Shown: piece after piece, positions 35,513-44,210 of the stretch
How positions within the stretch are numbered: the first letter of the stretch is position 1
Layout of the letters: the number at the start of each line of letters is the position of its first letter
DNA from: an uncultured Clostridia bacterium
Lineage (GTDB): Bacteria > Bacillota > Clostridia > Oscillospirales > Ruminococcaceae
Direction of reading: 5' to 3'
DNA length: 64,000 nucleotides
NCBI GenBank assembly: GCA_944385905.1
Contig: CALWZA010000031.1
Coordinates: 124,001 to 188,000, forward strand
The notes under the pieces: generated by a model
What the model saw: only the letters and a program-made list of their open reading frames with translations
Told to the model about the DNA's origin: nothing
The model's database searches: none
Made by a program: the position numbers and the translations under genes

Positions 35513-37933
35513 TTATTTTTCAAGTCCCCAGATGTTTTTCGCATATTCCTCAACCGCTCTGTCTGCGGAGAAGATTCCGGCTCCCGAGATGTTGTAAAGG
35601 GACATTTTCTGCCACTTGTTTGTATCAAGATACAGCTCTGAAGCGGTGCGCTGAGTTTTTCGGTAGTCGGCGAAGTCGGCGAGAACCATATAGGGGTCGT
35701 TGCCTTTAAGAGAGTTTGCTATTTCATCGAATCTGTTTGAGTTGATTCCCTGAGTGAGCTTATCGACAGCGGCTTTGATAACCGGATCGGAATTGTAGAA
35801 GTCCGACGGGCGGTAGTGAGGTTTAAGCGCGTTTACCTCGTCTTTTGACATTCCGAAGGTAAGAATGTTGTCTTTTCCGACCATGTCATATATTTCAACA
35901 TTCGCGCCGTCCATTGTTCCGAGAGTAATCGCACCGTTGAGCATAAGCTTCATGTTGCCTGTTCCCGACGCTTCGGTTCCTGCCAGGGATATCTGCTCAG
36001 AAATTTCGCTCGCGGGCATAAGAAGTTCTGAAAGGGAAACGCAGTAGTTTTCAAGAAACACCACGTTAAGCTTTTTGTTTACTGACGGATTTTTGCGTAT
36101 TTCCTCTCCGAGGTTCCATATAAGTTTGATTATCTGCTTTGCGAGGTAGTATCCCGGCGCTGCCTTTGCGGCGAAAATATATGTTTTCGGTACATAGTCG
36201 GCGTTTGGATTTTCAAGCAGGCAGATATAGTCCGCAATGATGTTAAGGGCGTTTAAGTGCTGTCTTTTATATTCGTGAAGACGCTTAACCTGTACGTCGA
36301 ATATAGTGTGCGGGTCAATTACTGTTCCGCTCTGATTCTTGACATACTTAGCAAAAGATTCCTTATTTTGCTTTTTTACCGTGGCAAGCTTTGACAAAAC
36401 GCCGCTGTCGTCGGCAAAATCACGGAATTTCAAAAGCTTTGAGCCGTCCTTTAAGAAACCGTCTCCGATTGTCTGCTCAAGAAGCTTTGTAAGAGCCGGA
36501 TTCGACTGATAAAGCCAGCGGCGGTAAGCGATTCCGTTTGTAACGTTTTTGAATTTTTCAGGGGTATCAAGGTACTCGTCCTTAAATACCTGCTCTTTAA
36601 TTATCTCCGAGTGGATTTTTGAAACGCCGTTTACCGAATGAGAGCCGGCAACGCAGAGGTTTGCCATATGAACCATATTATTTTTTATAATGGACATCCA
36701 AGCGACCTTGCCCTCGTCTCCGGGGAATTTTTCGCGAAGATGCGCGCAGTAGCGGTTATTTATTTCAACTATTATTGAATATATTCTCGGGATAACCGAC
36801 TTCATCAGGTTTGCGTCCCACTTTTCCAAAGCCTCCGCCATAACGGTGTGATTGGTATAAGCAAAGGTTTTTGAAACGATATCCCATGCGCTGTCCCAGG
36901 TATATCCGCAGTCGTCTAGGAGAATACGCATAAGTTCGGGAATAGCGAGAGTGGGGTGGGTGTCGTTTATCTGAATGGCGACCTTTTGCGCAAGGTTATC
37001 AAGAGTTCCGTAAACCGACATATGTCTTGACACAATATCACCGATTGAAGCTGCGCACAGGAAATACTGCTGACGAAGCCTAAGCGATTTGCCCGCGTGA
37101 TGGTTGTCATTTGGATAAAGCACCTTTGAAATTGCCTGCGCCACAATATTCTGGCTGAGAGCTGAGGCATAGTCTCCTCTGTTAAATGTAGCCATGTCAA
37201 AGGACGGGCATACGGCTTTCCAAAGTCTCAGCTTTGAAACTCCTTTGCTGTCAAATCCCGAAACGTACATATCGTAAGGAACAGCCATGACTGTTGTATA
37301 GTTGTCAAGCGTAACGCAGTGATACTGATTATCCCAGTATTCTTTCAGGTTGCCGTCAAATTTAATCTCAATCTGACTTTCCTGCTGAGGAACAAGCCAG
37401 CACGAACCGCCCGGGAGCCAGTTATCGGGAAGCTCTATTTGCCATCCGTCTTCTATTTTCTGACGGAAAATGCCGTATTCGTACAGTATGGAATAGCCTG
37501 TCGCAAGGTATTCCTGAGTTGCAAGACCGTCGAGATAGCATGCGGCAAGTCTGCCCAAGCCGCCGTTTCCGAGACCTGCGTCGGGTTCAAGCTCATAGAG
37601 GTTTTCAAGAACTACTCCTAAATCCTTCAAAGCGCTTTTTGCGCTGTCAATAAGTCCGAGATTTGAAAGGCTTGTTTTCAGAGAACGTCCCATTAAAAAT
37701 TCCATGCTGAGATAATATACCTGTTTTTTGCCTTTTGAGTTCATTTCTCTCTCAAAAACTCGGCGCTTTTCTTTTAAAAGAGATACTATATATCCCGAAA
37801 GGGCTTCGTAAAACTGCTTGTCGGAAGCGTTTTCGGGCGTGACGTTATATTGGTCGTGCAGTGTTGAGACAACTGCGGTTTTGATGGCGTCCTTCGCGGA
37901 TGACGCTGAGGAAGTTTTGATTTTTTCTGACAT
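35513..37933 (-). CDS. glgP: Glycogen/maltodextrin phosphorylase
   Basis: This 806-residue GT35 enzyme is full length. It has GNGGLGRLAACYLDGLATQ near the N-terminus, VKRLHEYKRQHLN, and GTGNMKLMLNGAITLGTMDGA with the PLP lysine. It releases glucose-1-phosphate from alpha-glucan. AAAAGGAG overlaps a GTG at 37945, so the ATG at 37933 (spacing ~11) is preferred. No other glycogen gene is near; it sits in reverse orientation between two groups of phage-like genes and has its own promoter and terminator. Confidence 0.95.
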   Translation of the reverse strand: MSEKIKTSSASSAKDAIKTAVVSTLHDQYNVTPENASDKQFYEALSGYIVSLLKEKRRVFEREMNSKGKKQVYYLSMEFLMGRSLKTSLSNLGLIDSAKSALKDLGVVLENLYELEPDAGLGNGGLGRLAACYLDGLATQEYLATGYSILYEYGIFRQKIEDGWQIELPDNWLPGGSCWLVPQQESQIEIKFDGNLKEYWDNQYHCVTLDNYTTVMAVPYDMYVSGFDSKGVSKLRLWKAVCPSFDMATFNRGDYASALSQNIVAQAISKVLYPNDNHHAGKSLRLRQQYFLCAASIGDIVSRHMSVYGTLDNLAQKVAIQINDTHPTLAIPELMRILLDDCGYTWDSAWDIVSKTFAYTNHTVMAEALEKWDANLMKSVIPRIYSIIVEINNRYCAHLREKFPGDEGKVAWMSIIKNNMVHMANLCVAGSHSVNGVSKIHSEIIKEQVFKDEYLDTPEKFKNVTNGIAYRRWLYQSNPALTKLLEQTIGDGFLKDGSKLLKFRDFADDSGVLSKLATVKKQNKESFAKYVKNQSGTVIDPHTIFDVQVKRLHEYKRQHLNALNIIADYICLLENPNADYVPKTYIFAAKAAPGYYLAKQIIKLIWNLGEEIRKNPSVNKKLNVVFLENYCVSLSELLMPASEISEQISLAGTEASGTGNMKLMLNGAITLGTMDGANVEIYDMVGKDNILTFGMSKDEVNALKPHYRPSDFYNSDPVIKAAVDKLTQGINSNRFDEIANSLKGNDPYMVLADFADYRKTQRTASELYLDTNKWQKMSLYNISGAGIFSADRAVEEYAKNIWGLEK

Positions 37934-37981
37934 TCTGAGGAACACTCCTTTTGTAAGCGGCTTAATGCCGCGTTTATAACA

Positions 37982-38011
37982 ATTATAAGTTTATATTTAA
38001 CCGTATGTCAA
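37982..38011 (-). promoter_or_regulatory. Promoter of glgP
   Basis: On the minus strand, TTGACA (38011-38006), 18 bases, TATAAT (37987-37982), a near-perfect housekeeping promoter. A 16-bp repeat begins 3 bases upstream of the -35. Confidence 0.85.
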
Positions 38012-38013
38012 TA

Positions 38014-38110
38014 TGCAACTTTGCACAAAAAGGTGTGAAATTAAATATTTAACAAGACCAATAATAATATTTTACACAAAGTTGCACTCTTTAATGCAAC
38101 TTTTTACATT
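38014..38110. repeat. Three 16-bp TGCAACTTT repeats between glgP and the terminase operon
   Basis: TGCAACTTTGCACAAA (38014-38029, plus), TGCAACTTTGTGTAAA (38086-38071, minus) and TGCAACTTTTTACATT (38095-38110, plus). The second and third face each other as AAAGTTGCA/TGCAACTTT with an 8-base spacer. Copy 1 adjoins the glgP -35. Copies 2 and 3 overlap the most likely terminase promoter (TTGCAC-17-TACATT, 38082-38110). They look like binding sites for one regulator of both units. Confidence 0.6.
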
Positions 38111-38147
38111 TTTAAGCTCCTTATCGGAAGGGAATGATGACAGCGAC

Positions 38148-38648
38148 ATGAAAAAAGACGACAATTTGAGAGAAAAATTCGCGCTTTGCTACCATCTGTT
38201 CGGAAACGCAGCGGACGCAGCCGTAAGCGTGGGAATTGACAGAAACGAGGCGCAGATTAAGGGAGCGCTGCTTTTGCTTGACAGGACGGTAAGAAAAAAG
38301 CTCAAAAGGCTGAGGACTGCCGAGGACAATGCGGAGCTTGTGAAAGCAGGACTCCGCAGGCTTGCTTTCGGGAGCGCCAACGATGCTGTGCGGCTTATTT
38401 TTGCCGATGAAGATTTTTCACCACAAAGTCTTTGCGAGCTTAATTTATTCAATGTATCCGAAATAAAAAGCCTTAAGGGCGGCGGATTTGAGATTAAGCT
38501 TTTTGACAGGCAAAAGGCGCTTGAAAAGCTGTTTGAAATCGACAGAAATGCCAAAAGTGCCGTCACAGCGGACAGCTTTTTCACCGCACTCTCTCAAAGC
38601 GCAGAAAAGCCGCCTGAAGAACAGGGTGAATCGGATGGGGGACTTTAA
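38148..38648 (+). CDS. Phage terminase small subunit
   Basis: About 166 residues. The N-terminal half has a terminase-small-like HTH (REKFALCYHLFGNAADAAVSVGIDRNEAQIKG) and a charged linker. The C-terminal part (SPQSLCELNLFNVSEIKSLKGGGFEIKLFDRQKALEKLFEI) matches the oligomerisation end of XtmA-type subunits. It recognises DNA for packaging. AAGGGA is 14 bases from the ATG at 38148, rather long; upstream in-frame ATGs lack sites. It overlaps the large subunit by 14 bases. Confidence 0.8.
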   Translation: MKKDDNLREKFALCYHLFGNAADAAVSVGIDRNEAQIKGALLLLDRTVRKKLKRLRTAEDNAELVKAGLRRLAFGSANDAVRLIFADEDFSPQSLCELNLFNVSEIKSLKGGGFEIKLFDRQKALEKLFEIDRNAKSAVTADSFFTALSQSAEKPPEEQGESDGGL

Positions 38649-39882
38649 AAAATTTTCCTCAAAGCAGCTTCGGGTTCTGACATGGTGGGAAGACCCGCTT
38701 TTCAGAAGCTTCGACGCGATTATCTGCGACGGCGCTGTAAGAAGCGGCAAAACAAGCTGTATGTCAATTTCCTTTGCGGCATGGGCGATGAAATGTTTTT
38801 CGGAGACTTCATTTGCGATTTGCGGGAAAACAATAACCTCAATAAGGAGAAACGTAGTTGTTCCGCTAATAAAAAATCTGCGTGATTTCGGATTTGAGTG
38901 CAAAGAAAAGGCTTCGTCAAATTATTTCGACGTGACCTTTCGGGGAAGGACAAACCGTTTTTACATTTTCGGAGGAAAAGACGAGGGAAGCGCCGCTCTC
39001 ATTCAGGGAATGACCCTCGGCGGAGTTCTTCTTGACGAGGTTGTGCTTATGCCCAGAACATTTGTCGAACAGGCTTTGGCAAGATGCTCTCTGAACGGTT
39101 CGAGACTTTGGTTTAACTGTAATCCTGAAAATCCCTCTCACTGGTTTTACACTGAATGGATTATGAAAAAAGAGCAGAAAAACGCTCTGTATATCCATTT
39201 TGAAATGAGCGACAATCCGTCGCTTTCGCCTAAGGTTTTAAAACGCTACAAGGCTCTTTATTCGGGAGTATTTTATGAAAGGTTTGTTCTCGGCAAGTGG
39301 ACTGCTCAGAGCGGAGTGGTGTATCCCATGTTTGATTACCGCCGCCATACGTTTACCGTTCCCCCTATTTGTTCAAGATTTGCCGTAAGCTGCGATTACG
39401 GAACGGTCAACCCGTCCTCATTCGGGCTTTGGGGAGAAAGCGGCGGCGTATGGTATCGGCTTGCGGAGTACTATTTCGACTCAAAAACCGAGGGGCGGCT
39501 CTGCACCGATGAAGAGCATTACTCCGCTCTTGAAAAGCTTATAGGAGACAGGAAGGTTGAGGCGGTTGTCTGCGACCCGTCTGCGGCAAGCTTTATCGAG
39601 TGCATACGGCGTCACGGCAAATTTCCGGTCAGGCAGGCGAAAAACGATGTTTTAAACGGAATAAGGCGTGTGAGTGACGCTTTGCTTTCGGGAAAAATTA
39701 AATTTTCTGTCGGATGCAAGGATGCGCTTCGGGAGTTTTCGCTTTATCGGTGGGATGAAAGCAGAGGCTGCGATTCGGTTAAAAAAGAAAACGACCACGC
39801 AATGGACGATATCAGGTATTTTGTAAGCGAGTTTTTGGGCGGCGCTGAAGACAGCTTTTTCGTTGCGTCGGTTAAAAGATAG
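38635..39882 (+). CDS. Phage terminase large subunit (PBSX family)
   Basis: The 415-residue protein has the ATPase Walker A GAVRSGKTSC, Walker B GVLLDEVVLM and coupling motif WFNCNPENPSHW. The nuclease domain has acidic residues in SCDYGTVNPSSFGLW, VCDPSAASF and HAMDDIRY. It is the packaging motor and DNA-cutting enzyme. All motifs are intact, with no stop or shift. The ATG at 38635 lies inside the end of the small-subunit gene, indicating coupled translation. Confidence 0.92.
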   Translation: MGDFKKFSSKQLRVLTWWEDPLFRSFDAIICDGAVRSGKTSCMSISFAAWAMKCFSETSFAICGKTITSIRRNVVVPLIKNLRDFGFECKEKASSNYFDVTFRGRTNRFYIFGGKDEGSAALIQGMTLGGVLLDEVVLMPRTFVEQALARCSLNGSRLWFNCNPENPSHWFYTEWIMKKEQKNALYIHFEMSDNPSLSPKVLKRYKALYSGVFYERFVLGKWTAQSGVVYPMFDYRRHTFTVPPICSRFAVSCDYGTVNPSSFGLWGESGGVWYRLAEYYFDSKTEGRLCTDEEHYSALEKLIGDRKVEAVVCDPSAASFIECIRRHGKFPVRQAKNDVLNGIRRVSDALLSGKIKFSVGCKDALREFSLYRWDESRGCDSVKKENDHAMDDIRYFVSEFLGGAEDSFFVASVKR

Positions 39883-39909
39883 AAAAAAGGAAGGAGAGAT
39901 GAAAGAAAA

Positions 39910-41076
39910 ATGAAGCTGAATAAAAAGAAAAAAGCTGACCTCAGCGTGCGGCAGACGCCTGTCAATGCGCCGGCGAGAGTCGGAAACAAGGAGCTTTTCA
40001 GCCTTTCTTCGGCAGCGGGCTATTATGAAAAGGCTTTATATGAAGAACTTCGCAAGCAGGTTCCGATAATCGATGCCTGCATTGACAAAATTATACGCCT
40101 TGCCGGCGGATTTCGGGTTAAAACCACCGACGAGAGGTTTCAGGAAATTCTCGACGCTTTTTCACAAAGCGTAAGAACGGGCGTTTCCGGCTGTTCGCTT
40201 GAAAACTTTGCAGGACAGTACCTTGACTCAATGCTCACCTATGGCTTTGCGGTTGCGGAAATCCTTTATGACAAGTCAGGGCTTATTTCGGGACTTTATA
40301 TTGCCAGACCCTCTCTTGTAGACGTCAGGGAAGGCAAAACGCCGTTTGAAAGAGAGTACTATGTCGGAAGAGGCTCCGCCGCCGAGAAGGTTAAGGACAG
40401 CTCGAACATTTTGTTTGCTTCGCTAAACGCAACGCCTGAAAATCCTACCGGAGTTTCTGTTCTGAGAGGACTTTCAAACCTTTCGGCGATACTTCTGCGC
40501 ATATACGAATGTATAGGTCAGAACTTTGACAGGGCGGGAAATATACGCTATGCGGTTACATACAATCCGCCGGCAGACTCGGGAGAAAAAGCTTTCGCAA
40601 AGGAAAGGGCAATGCAGATTGCTAAGGAATGGTCCGAGGGAATGGCTGCTTCAAAAAACGGAAGTGTGCGTGACTTTGTAGCTGTCGGAGACGTCGGAAT
40701 AAAGGTAATAGGTGCTGACAGCCCGATACTCGACACTGAAATCCCCGTCAGAAAAATTCTTGAACAGCTCATTTCAAAGCTTTCAATTCCGCCGTTTTTG
40801 CTTGGGCTTAACTGGTCCTCGACAGAGAGAATGTCTTCTCAGCAGGCTGACATCCTCACAAGCGAGCTTGAGTATTACCGCAGGCAGATAACACCGGTTA
40901 TCGCGGAAATAGCGAGGCGGTTTTTAAAGCAGTGCGGAAGCTTTGGCGAGGTTTATGTCGAATGGGACAATATCAGTCTTCAGGACGAAACCGAGCTTGC
41001 GAAAGCAAGGCTTTATAACGCTCAGGCAAAGGAAATTGAAATAAAAATTCAAAAGGAGGAAACAGTGAATGGATAA
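39910..41076 (+). CDS. Phage portal protein
   Basis: The 388-residue protein resembles XkdE/SPP1-type portals: a helical N-terminal region (AAGYYEKALYEELRKQVPIIDACIDKIIRLAGG), the YGFAVAEILYD segment, and a C-terminal helix bundle with LEQLISKLSIPPFLLGLNW and SSQQADILTSELEYYRRQITPVI. The dodecameric portal forms the DNA channel at one capsid vertex. It overlaps the next gene by 8 bases. Confidence 0.85.
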   Translation: MKLNKKKKADLSVRQTPVNAPARVGNKELFSLSSAAGYYEKALYEELRKQVPIIDACIDKIIRLAGGFRVKTTDERFQEILDAFSQSVRTGVSGCSLENFAGQYLDSMLTYGFAVAEILYDKSGLISGLYIARPSLVDVREGKTPFEREYYVGRGSAAEKVKDSSNILFASLNATPENPTGVSVLRGLSNLSAILLRIYECIGQNFDRAGNIRYAVTYNPPADSGEKAFAKERAMQIAKEWSEGMAASKNGSVRDFVAVGDVGIKVIGADSPILDTEIPVRKILEQLISKLSIPPFLLGLNWSSTERMSSQQADILTSELEYYRRQITPVIAEIARRFLKQCGSFGEVYVEWDNISLQDETELAKARLYNAQAKEIEIKIQKEETVNG

Positions 41077-41962
41077 AGTCAGCGAGAGCCTGACTTCGGA
41101 AAAGCTCGGTAAAATCTCAAAATTCGCACGCAGAGAGCTTTCTGCGGACGAAATATACGTTTTTCCCGTTGTGCTTTGCGACAATGAAATCGACCGAGAC
41201 GGCGAGAGATTCTCAATTTCCGCTCTTAAAAAGCTTTCAGAGCTTTTTATAGGAAAGACGGGAATTTTTGACCACAATCCCAAAAGCCTAAACCAAACGG
41301 CGAGAATTTTTGACACTGAGGTTGTTTCGGACAGCTCGAAAAAAACAGCGGCGGGAGAGGCTTATACTTACCTCAGAGCTGAGGCGTACATGGTCAGAAC
41401 CGACAAAAATGCGGACCTAATCAGGGAAATTGACGCAGGAATCAAAAAAGAGGTTTCTGTCGGATGCACGGTTGGAAAAAGGCTTTGCTCGGTTTGCGGA
41501 AAAGACGTGTGCTTTCACAAAAAGGGAAGGGTCTATAACGGAAAAATGTGTCACACGGTCCTTGAAGACCCGACAGACGCATATGAGTGGTCATTTGTGG
41601 CTGTGCCTGCTCAGAAAAACGCCGGAGTTGTGAAAAAGCTCGGAGCGGGCAGTGAAAACGACGGCGAAACCGTAATAAAGACTGAGGAGCTTCGTGAGAA
41701 GGACGATATTATTTTTGCTTTGTCTGAAGAGCTTCGTGAGGATGTTGAAAGGCTGTGCAAAATGAGCGCCGACGAAACAACCCGAAAAATCGCGGGTATC
41801 ATTTCCGACAGGCTTGATATCAAAGAGCTGATTGCGCTAAAGCACGAGCTTTCGGATATTAACGCCGCTTCAAAAGCGGCATTGAGCGCAGATTACACGC
41901 CTCAGCTTCCCAATCTTATAAAAACGGTCTGCGCAGACAAAAACAACGGCTATAAGCTTTAA
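41069..41962 (+). CDS. Phage prohead protease/scaffold-like protein
   Basis: About 297 residues. The N-terminal ~190 residues look like a capsid maturation protease: candidate His in GIFDHNPKS, candidate Ser in KKEVSVGCTVG, and EWSFVAVPAQKNAGV. A small Cys/His cluster (CSVCGKDVCFHKKG and CH) may bind zinc. The C-terminal ~90 residues are helical and acidic like a scaffold. It lies between portal and major capsid, the usual position. Assignment rests on order and motifs. Confidence 0.75.
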   Translation: MDKVSESLTSEKLGKISKFARRELSADEIYVFPVVLCDNEIDRDGERFSISALKKLSELFIGKTGIFDHNPKSLNQTARIFDTEVVSDSSKKTAAGEAYTYLRAEAYMVRTDKNADLIREIDAGIKKEVSVGCTVGKRLCSVCGKDVCFHKKGRVYNGKMCHTVLEDPTDAYEWSFVAVPAQKNAGVVKKLGAGSENDGETVIKTEELREKDDIIFALSEELREDVERLCKMSADETTRKIAGIISDRLDIKELIALKHELSDINAASKAALSADYTPQLPNLIKTVCADKNNGYKL

Positions 41963-41992
41963 AATAGATAAATCAGAAAAGGAGATTTACAT

Positions 41993-42976
41993 ATGAACAA
42001 TTTTGAAAAAATAACACTTGAAAAGGGACTTTACAACATTACAGGAAAGAATTTTACTCAGGCGCTTGAAGCTCTTGACCCTGACGCTGACTATGCCGGA
42101 ACAGAGCTTGAGGGACTCGACGCCTTTGAAAGACAGCTCAAGCGCTTTGATATCAGGGTTTCTGGTGAAAATTCGGACAGGGTTGAAAAGTTTTTTAAGA
42201 CAACCGAGTCCGCCGTGCTTTTCCCCGAATTTGTAAGACGCTCAATCAAGCAGGGAATGGACGAGGCTTCGATTCTTCCGGAGGTCATTGCGGCGGCGAC
42301 AAACACAGACGGAACCGATTACAGAGGAATATTAATTACAAAGAGCGGTGCTGATACGGCAATCTCTGAGGGAGGAGAATTCCCCGTTACAACCGTAAAC
42401 GGAGCGGCATCTTTGACAACTCTGTCGAAGTTCGGCAGAAAGATTTCCTCAAGCTATGAGGTCATCAGAAAGCAGAGACTTGATCTTTTTGCGGTAGTTC
42501 TCAAAAGCGTAGGCGCTCAGATTTCAAGGGCGGTCAACAAGCAGGCTATGGATGTACTCAAAAACGGCGCCGCGTCTTCAACGATTTCTGGAACAGGGCT
42601 TGCTTACAGCGACCTTGCGGCTTTCTGGGCGACTCTTGCCGACTACAACATGACGACAATGGTGGTTTCACCGGCAACAATGGCGAAGATTCTCTCGTTT
42701 GAGGAGATGAAGTACTGCATCGGCGACTACATGACGGGCGGAACAGTAAAAACTCCATACGGGGTAACTTTGGTTAAATGCACAGGTGTAGACGACGGCA
42801 TCGCAATCGGTCTTGACAAAAGCTGCGCTCTTGAAATGGTTATCGGAAGCGATATTGTGGTTGACAGCTCTAAGCTTATTTCAACTCAGATAGATGAAAT
42901 CGTTTTCAGCGTTACAGTCGGATTTGACAAGGTTTCGGCAGACGCGGTAAAGATTCTCAACACAGTCAAGGCATAA
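41993..42976 (+). CDS. Phage major capsid protein (HK97-like)
   Basis: The 327-residue protein has the layout of HK97-fold shells in PBSX-type phages: a charged N-terminal arm (AFERQLKRFDIRVSG), the long-helix region (ESAVLFPEFVRRSIKQGMDEASILPEVIAAATN), ISSSYEVIRKQRLDLFAVVLKSVGAQISRAVNKQAMD, and a C-terminal beta region. A strong AAAGGAG site precedes the ATG. It is the most highly structural gene of the set and is intact. Confidence 0.85.
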   Translation: MNNFEKITLEKGLYNITGKNFTQALEALDPDADYAGTELEGLDAFERQLKRFDIRVSGENSDRVEKFFKTTESAVLFPEFVRRSIKQGMDEASILPEVIAAATNTDGTDYRGILITKSGADTAISEGGEFPVTTVNGAASLTTLSKFGRKISSSYEVIRKQRLDLFAVVLKSVGAQISRAVNKQAMDVLKNGAASSTISGTGLAYSDLAAFWATLADYNMTTMVVSPATMAKILSFEEMKYCIGDYMTGGTVKTPYGVTLVKCTGVDDGIAIGLDKSCALEMVIGSDIVVDSSKLISTQIDEIVFSVTVGFDKVSADAVKILNTVKA

Positions 42977-42998
42977 GCTGAAGCCGGTTTAAAACAGA

Positions 42999-43043
42999 CG
43001 GGAAAGCGCTTGTAATGCCGATATGCACGCAGACGCTTTCCCG
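42999..43043 (+). other. Hairpin between major capsid and connector genes
   Basis: CGGGAAAGCG (42999-43008) pairs perfectly with CGCTTTCCCG (43034-43043). There is no T run, so it is more likely an mRNA 3' stabiliser that keeps capsid mRNA more abundant than downstream message than a full terminator. Confidence 0.55.
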
Positions 43044-43067
43044 ATTAATAATGAAAGGGCGGATATA

Positions 43068-43436
43068 ATGGAAATAGCGCTTAGCAGTATTATAAAAAAG
43101 TTTCAGGTTATCACAAAGCTTTCGGACGAGGAGGTCGGTGAGTATCTGTTCATTGTTGAAAGCGCTGCGGAAGAGATTAACGGCAAACTCTTAAAGCCCA
43201 TAATTACTGAGGGAGAGAAAAAGGCAGTTGAAAACTGCGCCGCCGCTTGCGCGGTATACGACTGGCTTTTGTATGTATATGCCCTTCCCAGAACCGAAAT
43301 TTCAAAGACAGGAGTTTTGTTTGAAAGCAGTTCTCAGTCTGAAAACATCAAAAAGGCGGAGCGGATGAAAAACGAGGCTTTGGCAAAAATAGCTCCGCTT
43401 ATCTCCGACAGCGACTTTGTATTCACTTGCGTTTAA
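43068..43436 (+). CDS. Head-tail connector-like phage protein
   Basis: The 122-residue protein is mostly helical (MEIALSSIIKKFQVITKLSDEEVGEYLFIVESAAEEINGKL...). Its position straight after the major capsid gene and its length suit a head-completion/connector protein (gp6- or XkdH-like). The ATG at 43068 is preferred, with AAAGGGCGG upstream; an in-frame ATG at 43023 lies inside the hairpin. Identification rests mainly on gene order. Confidence 0.6.
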   Translation: MEIALSSIIKKFQVITKLSDEEVGEYLFIVESAAEEINGKLLKPIITEGEKKAVENCAAACAVYDWLLYVYALPRTEISKTGVLFESSSQSENIKKAERMKNEALAKIAPLISDSDFVFTCV

Positions 43437-43457
43437 ACCCGAAAGGAGCTGATTTTT

Positions 43458-44210
43458 ATCTTTGAAGAAGAAAGAAATTTACTGAAAGCCGCCGCTGAAA
43501 GCTGCTGCGACATGGTTTTTTACAGCTTTGACTCTGTTGTTTGTTCGCGTTATCGCGGAAAAACGCTCGGATTTGTGATTTTAAAAGAATTTGACCAGGA
43601 AAAATCTGAGGTTATGTCTGAAGTCGACACAGGCAGCAGCGCGATTTGTGTGCACTCGGAGTTTGAAATAAGTGTTTTGGCGCCGGAGGGAGCAAAGCCG
43701 TGCGATTTTGAGGATACGGTTGATAACGGGCTGATCGGCGCTGTCAGAAACTCGGGAATTGAAATAACCAAGCTCAAGAGAAAGCAGATAAGCTTCAGCA
43801 GGGAGCACGGGAGATTAATTGCCGCTGTGTCGGTATCGGCTGTAAAAAAGGTCGAAACTGCCGCGGAAACAGTTTTGCTGTCGGTAGGAAACGGAATGGA
43901 GCTTGGATGCACAAAATTTGAGCTTTCGCAGGAATACAAAATCAGCGAGCTTCCGACTGTCTCGGACGGGATAAGGACATATGTTTCAGGAAAGCGTCCC
44001 GACAGGCTGATTGTCAGCGGACTGATTTCGCATCAAAACTTTCAGAGTTCATTTCACTATCTCACAAGCATTGCCGGCGAAGGGGCGGTTTCGGTTTCAT
44101 GCGAAGGCTATCAAAACAGCATGAGACTGATTGTGTGCAGGGCTGAAAAAAACCTTGACGAGTCTTTTTCAAAATTTGAGCTTGTGTTCTGCGAGGAGCT
44201 GAGCATATGA
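43458..44210 (+). CDS. Tail/baseplate-like phage protein with apparent AUC start
   Basis: An ideal AAAGGAG (43442-43448) is followed after 9 bases by ATC at 43458, opening IFEEERNLLKAAAESCCD in frame with the body of the gene. The first in-frame ATG is at 43512 and has no site. The N-terminal ~110 residues could be a tail-completion domain. The C-terminal part (TVSDGIRTYVSGKRPDRLIVSGLISHQNFQSSFHYL) is beta-rich, like tail or baseplate proteins. It does not match a family I can name. Its last bases overlap the following hub-like gene by 4. Confidence 0.6.
   Translation: MFEEERNLLKAAAESCCDMVFYSFDSVVCSRYRGKTLGFVILKEFDQEKSEVMSEVDTGSSAICVHSEFEISVLAPEGAKPCDFEDTVDNGLIGAVRNSGIEITKLKRKQISFSREHGRLIAAVSVSAVKKVETAAETVLLSVGNGMELGCTKFELSQEYKISELPTVSDGIRTYVSGKRPDRLIVSGLISHQNFQSSFHYLTSIAGEGAVSVSCEGYQNSMRLIVCRAEKNLDESFSKFELVFCEELSI

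Noticed and set aside
38014..38110. CRISPR-like or attachment-site repeats
   Set aside because: Three short, unevenly spaced and partly inverted copies do not fit a CRISPR array, and no matching copy was seen at the far end of the phage-like region to act as att.
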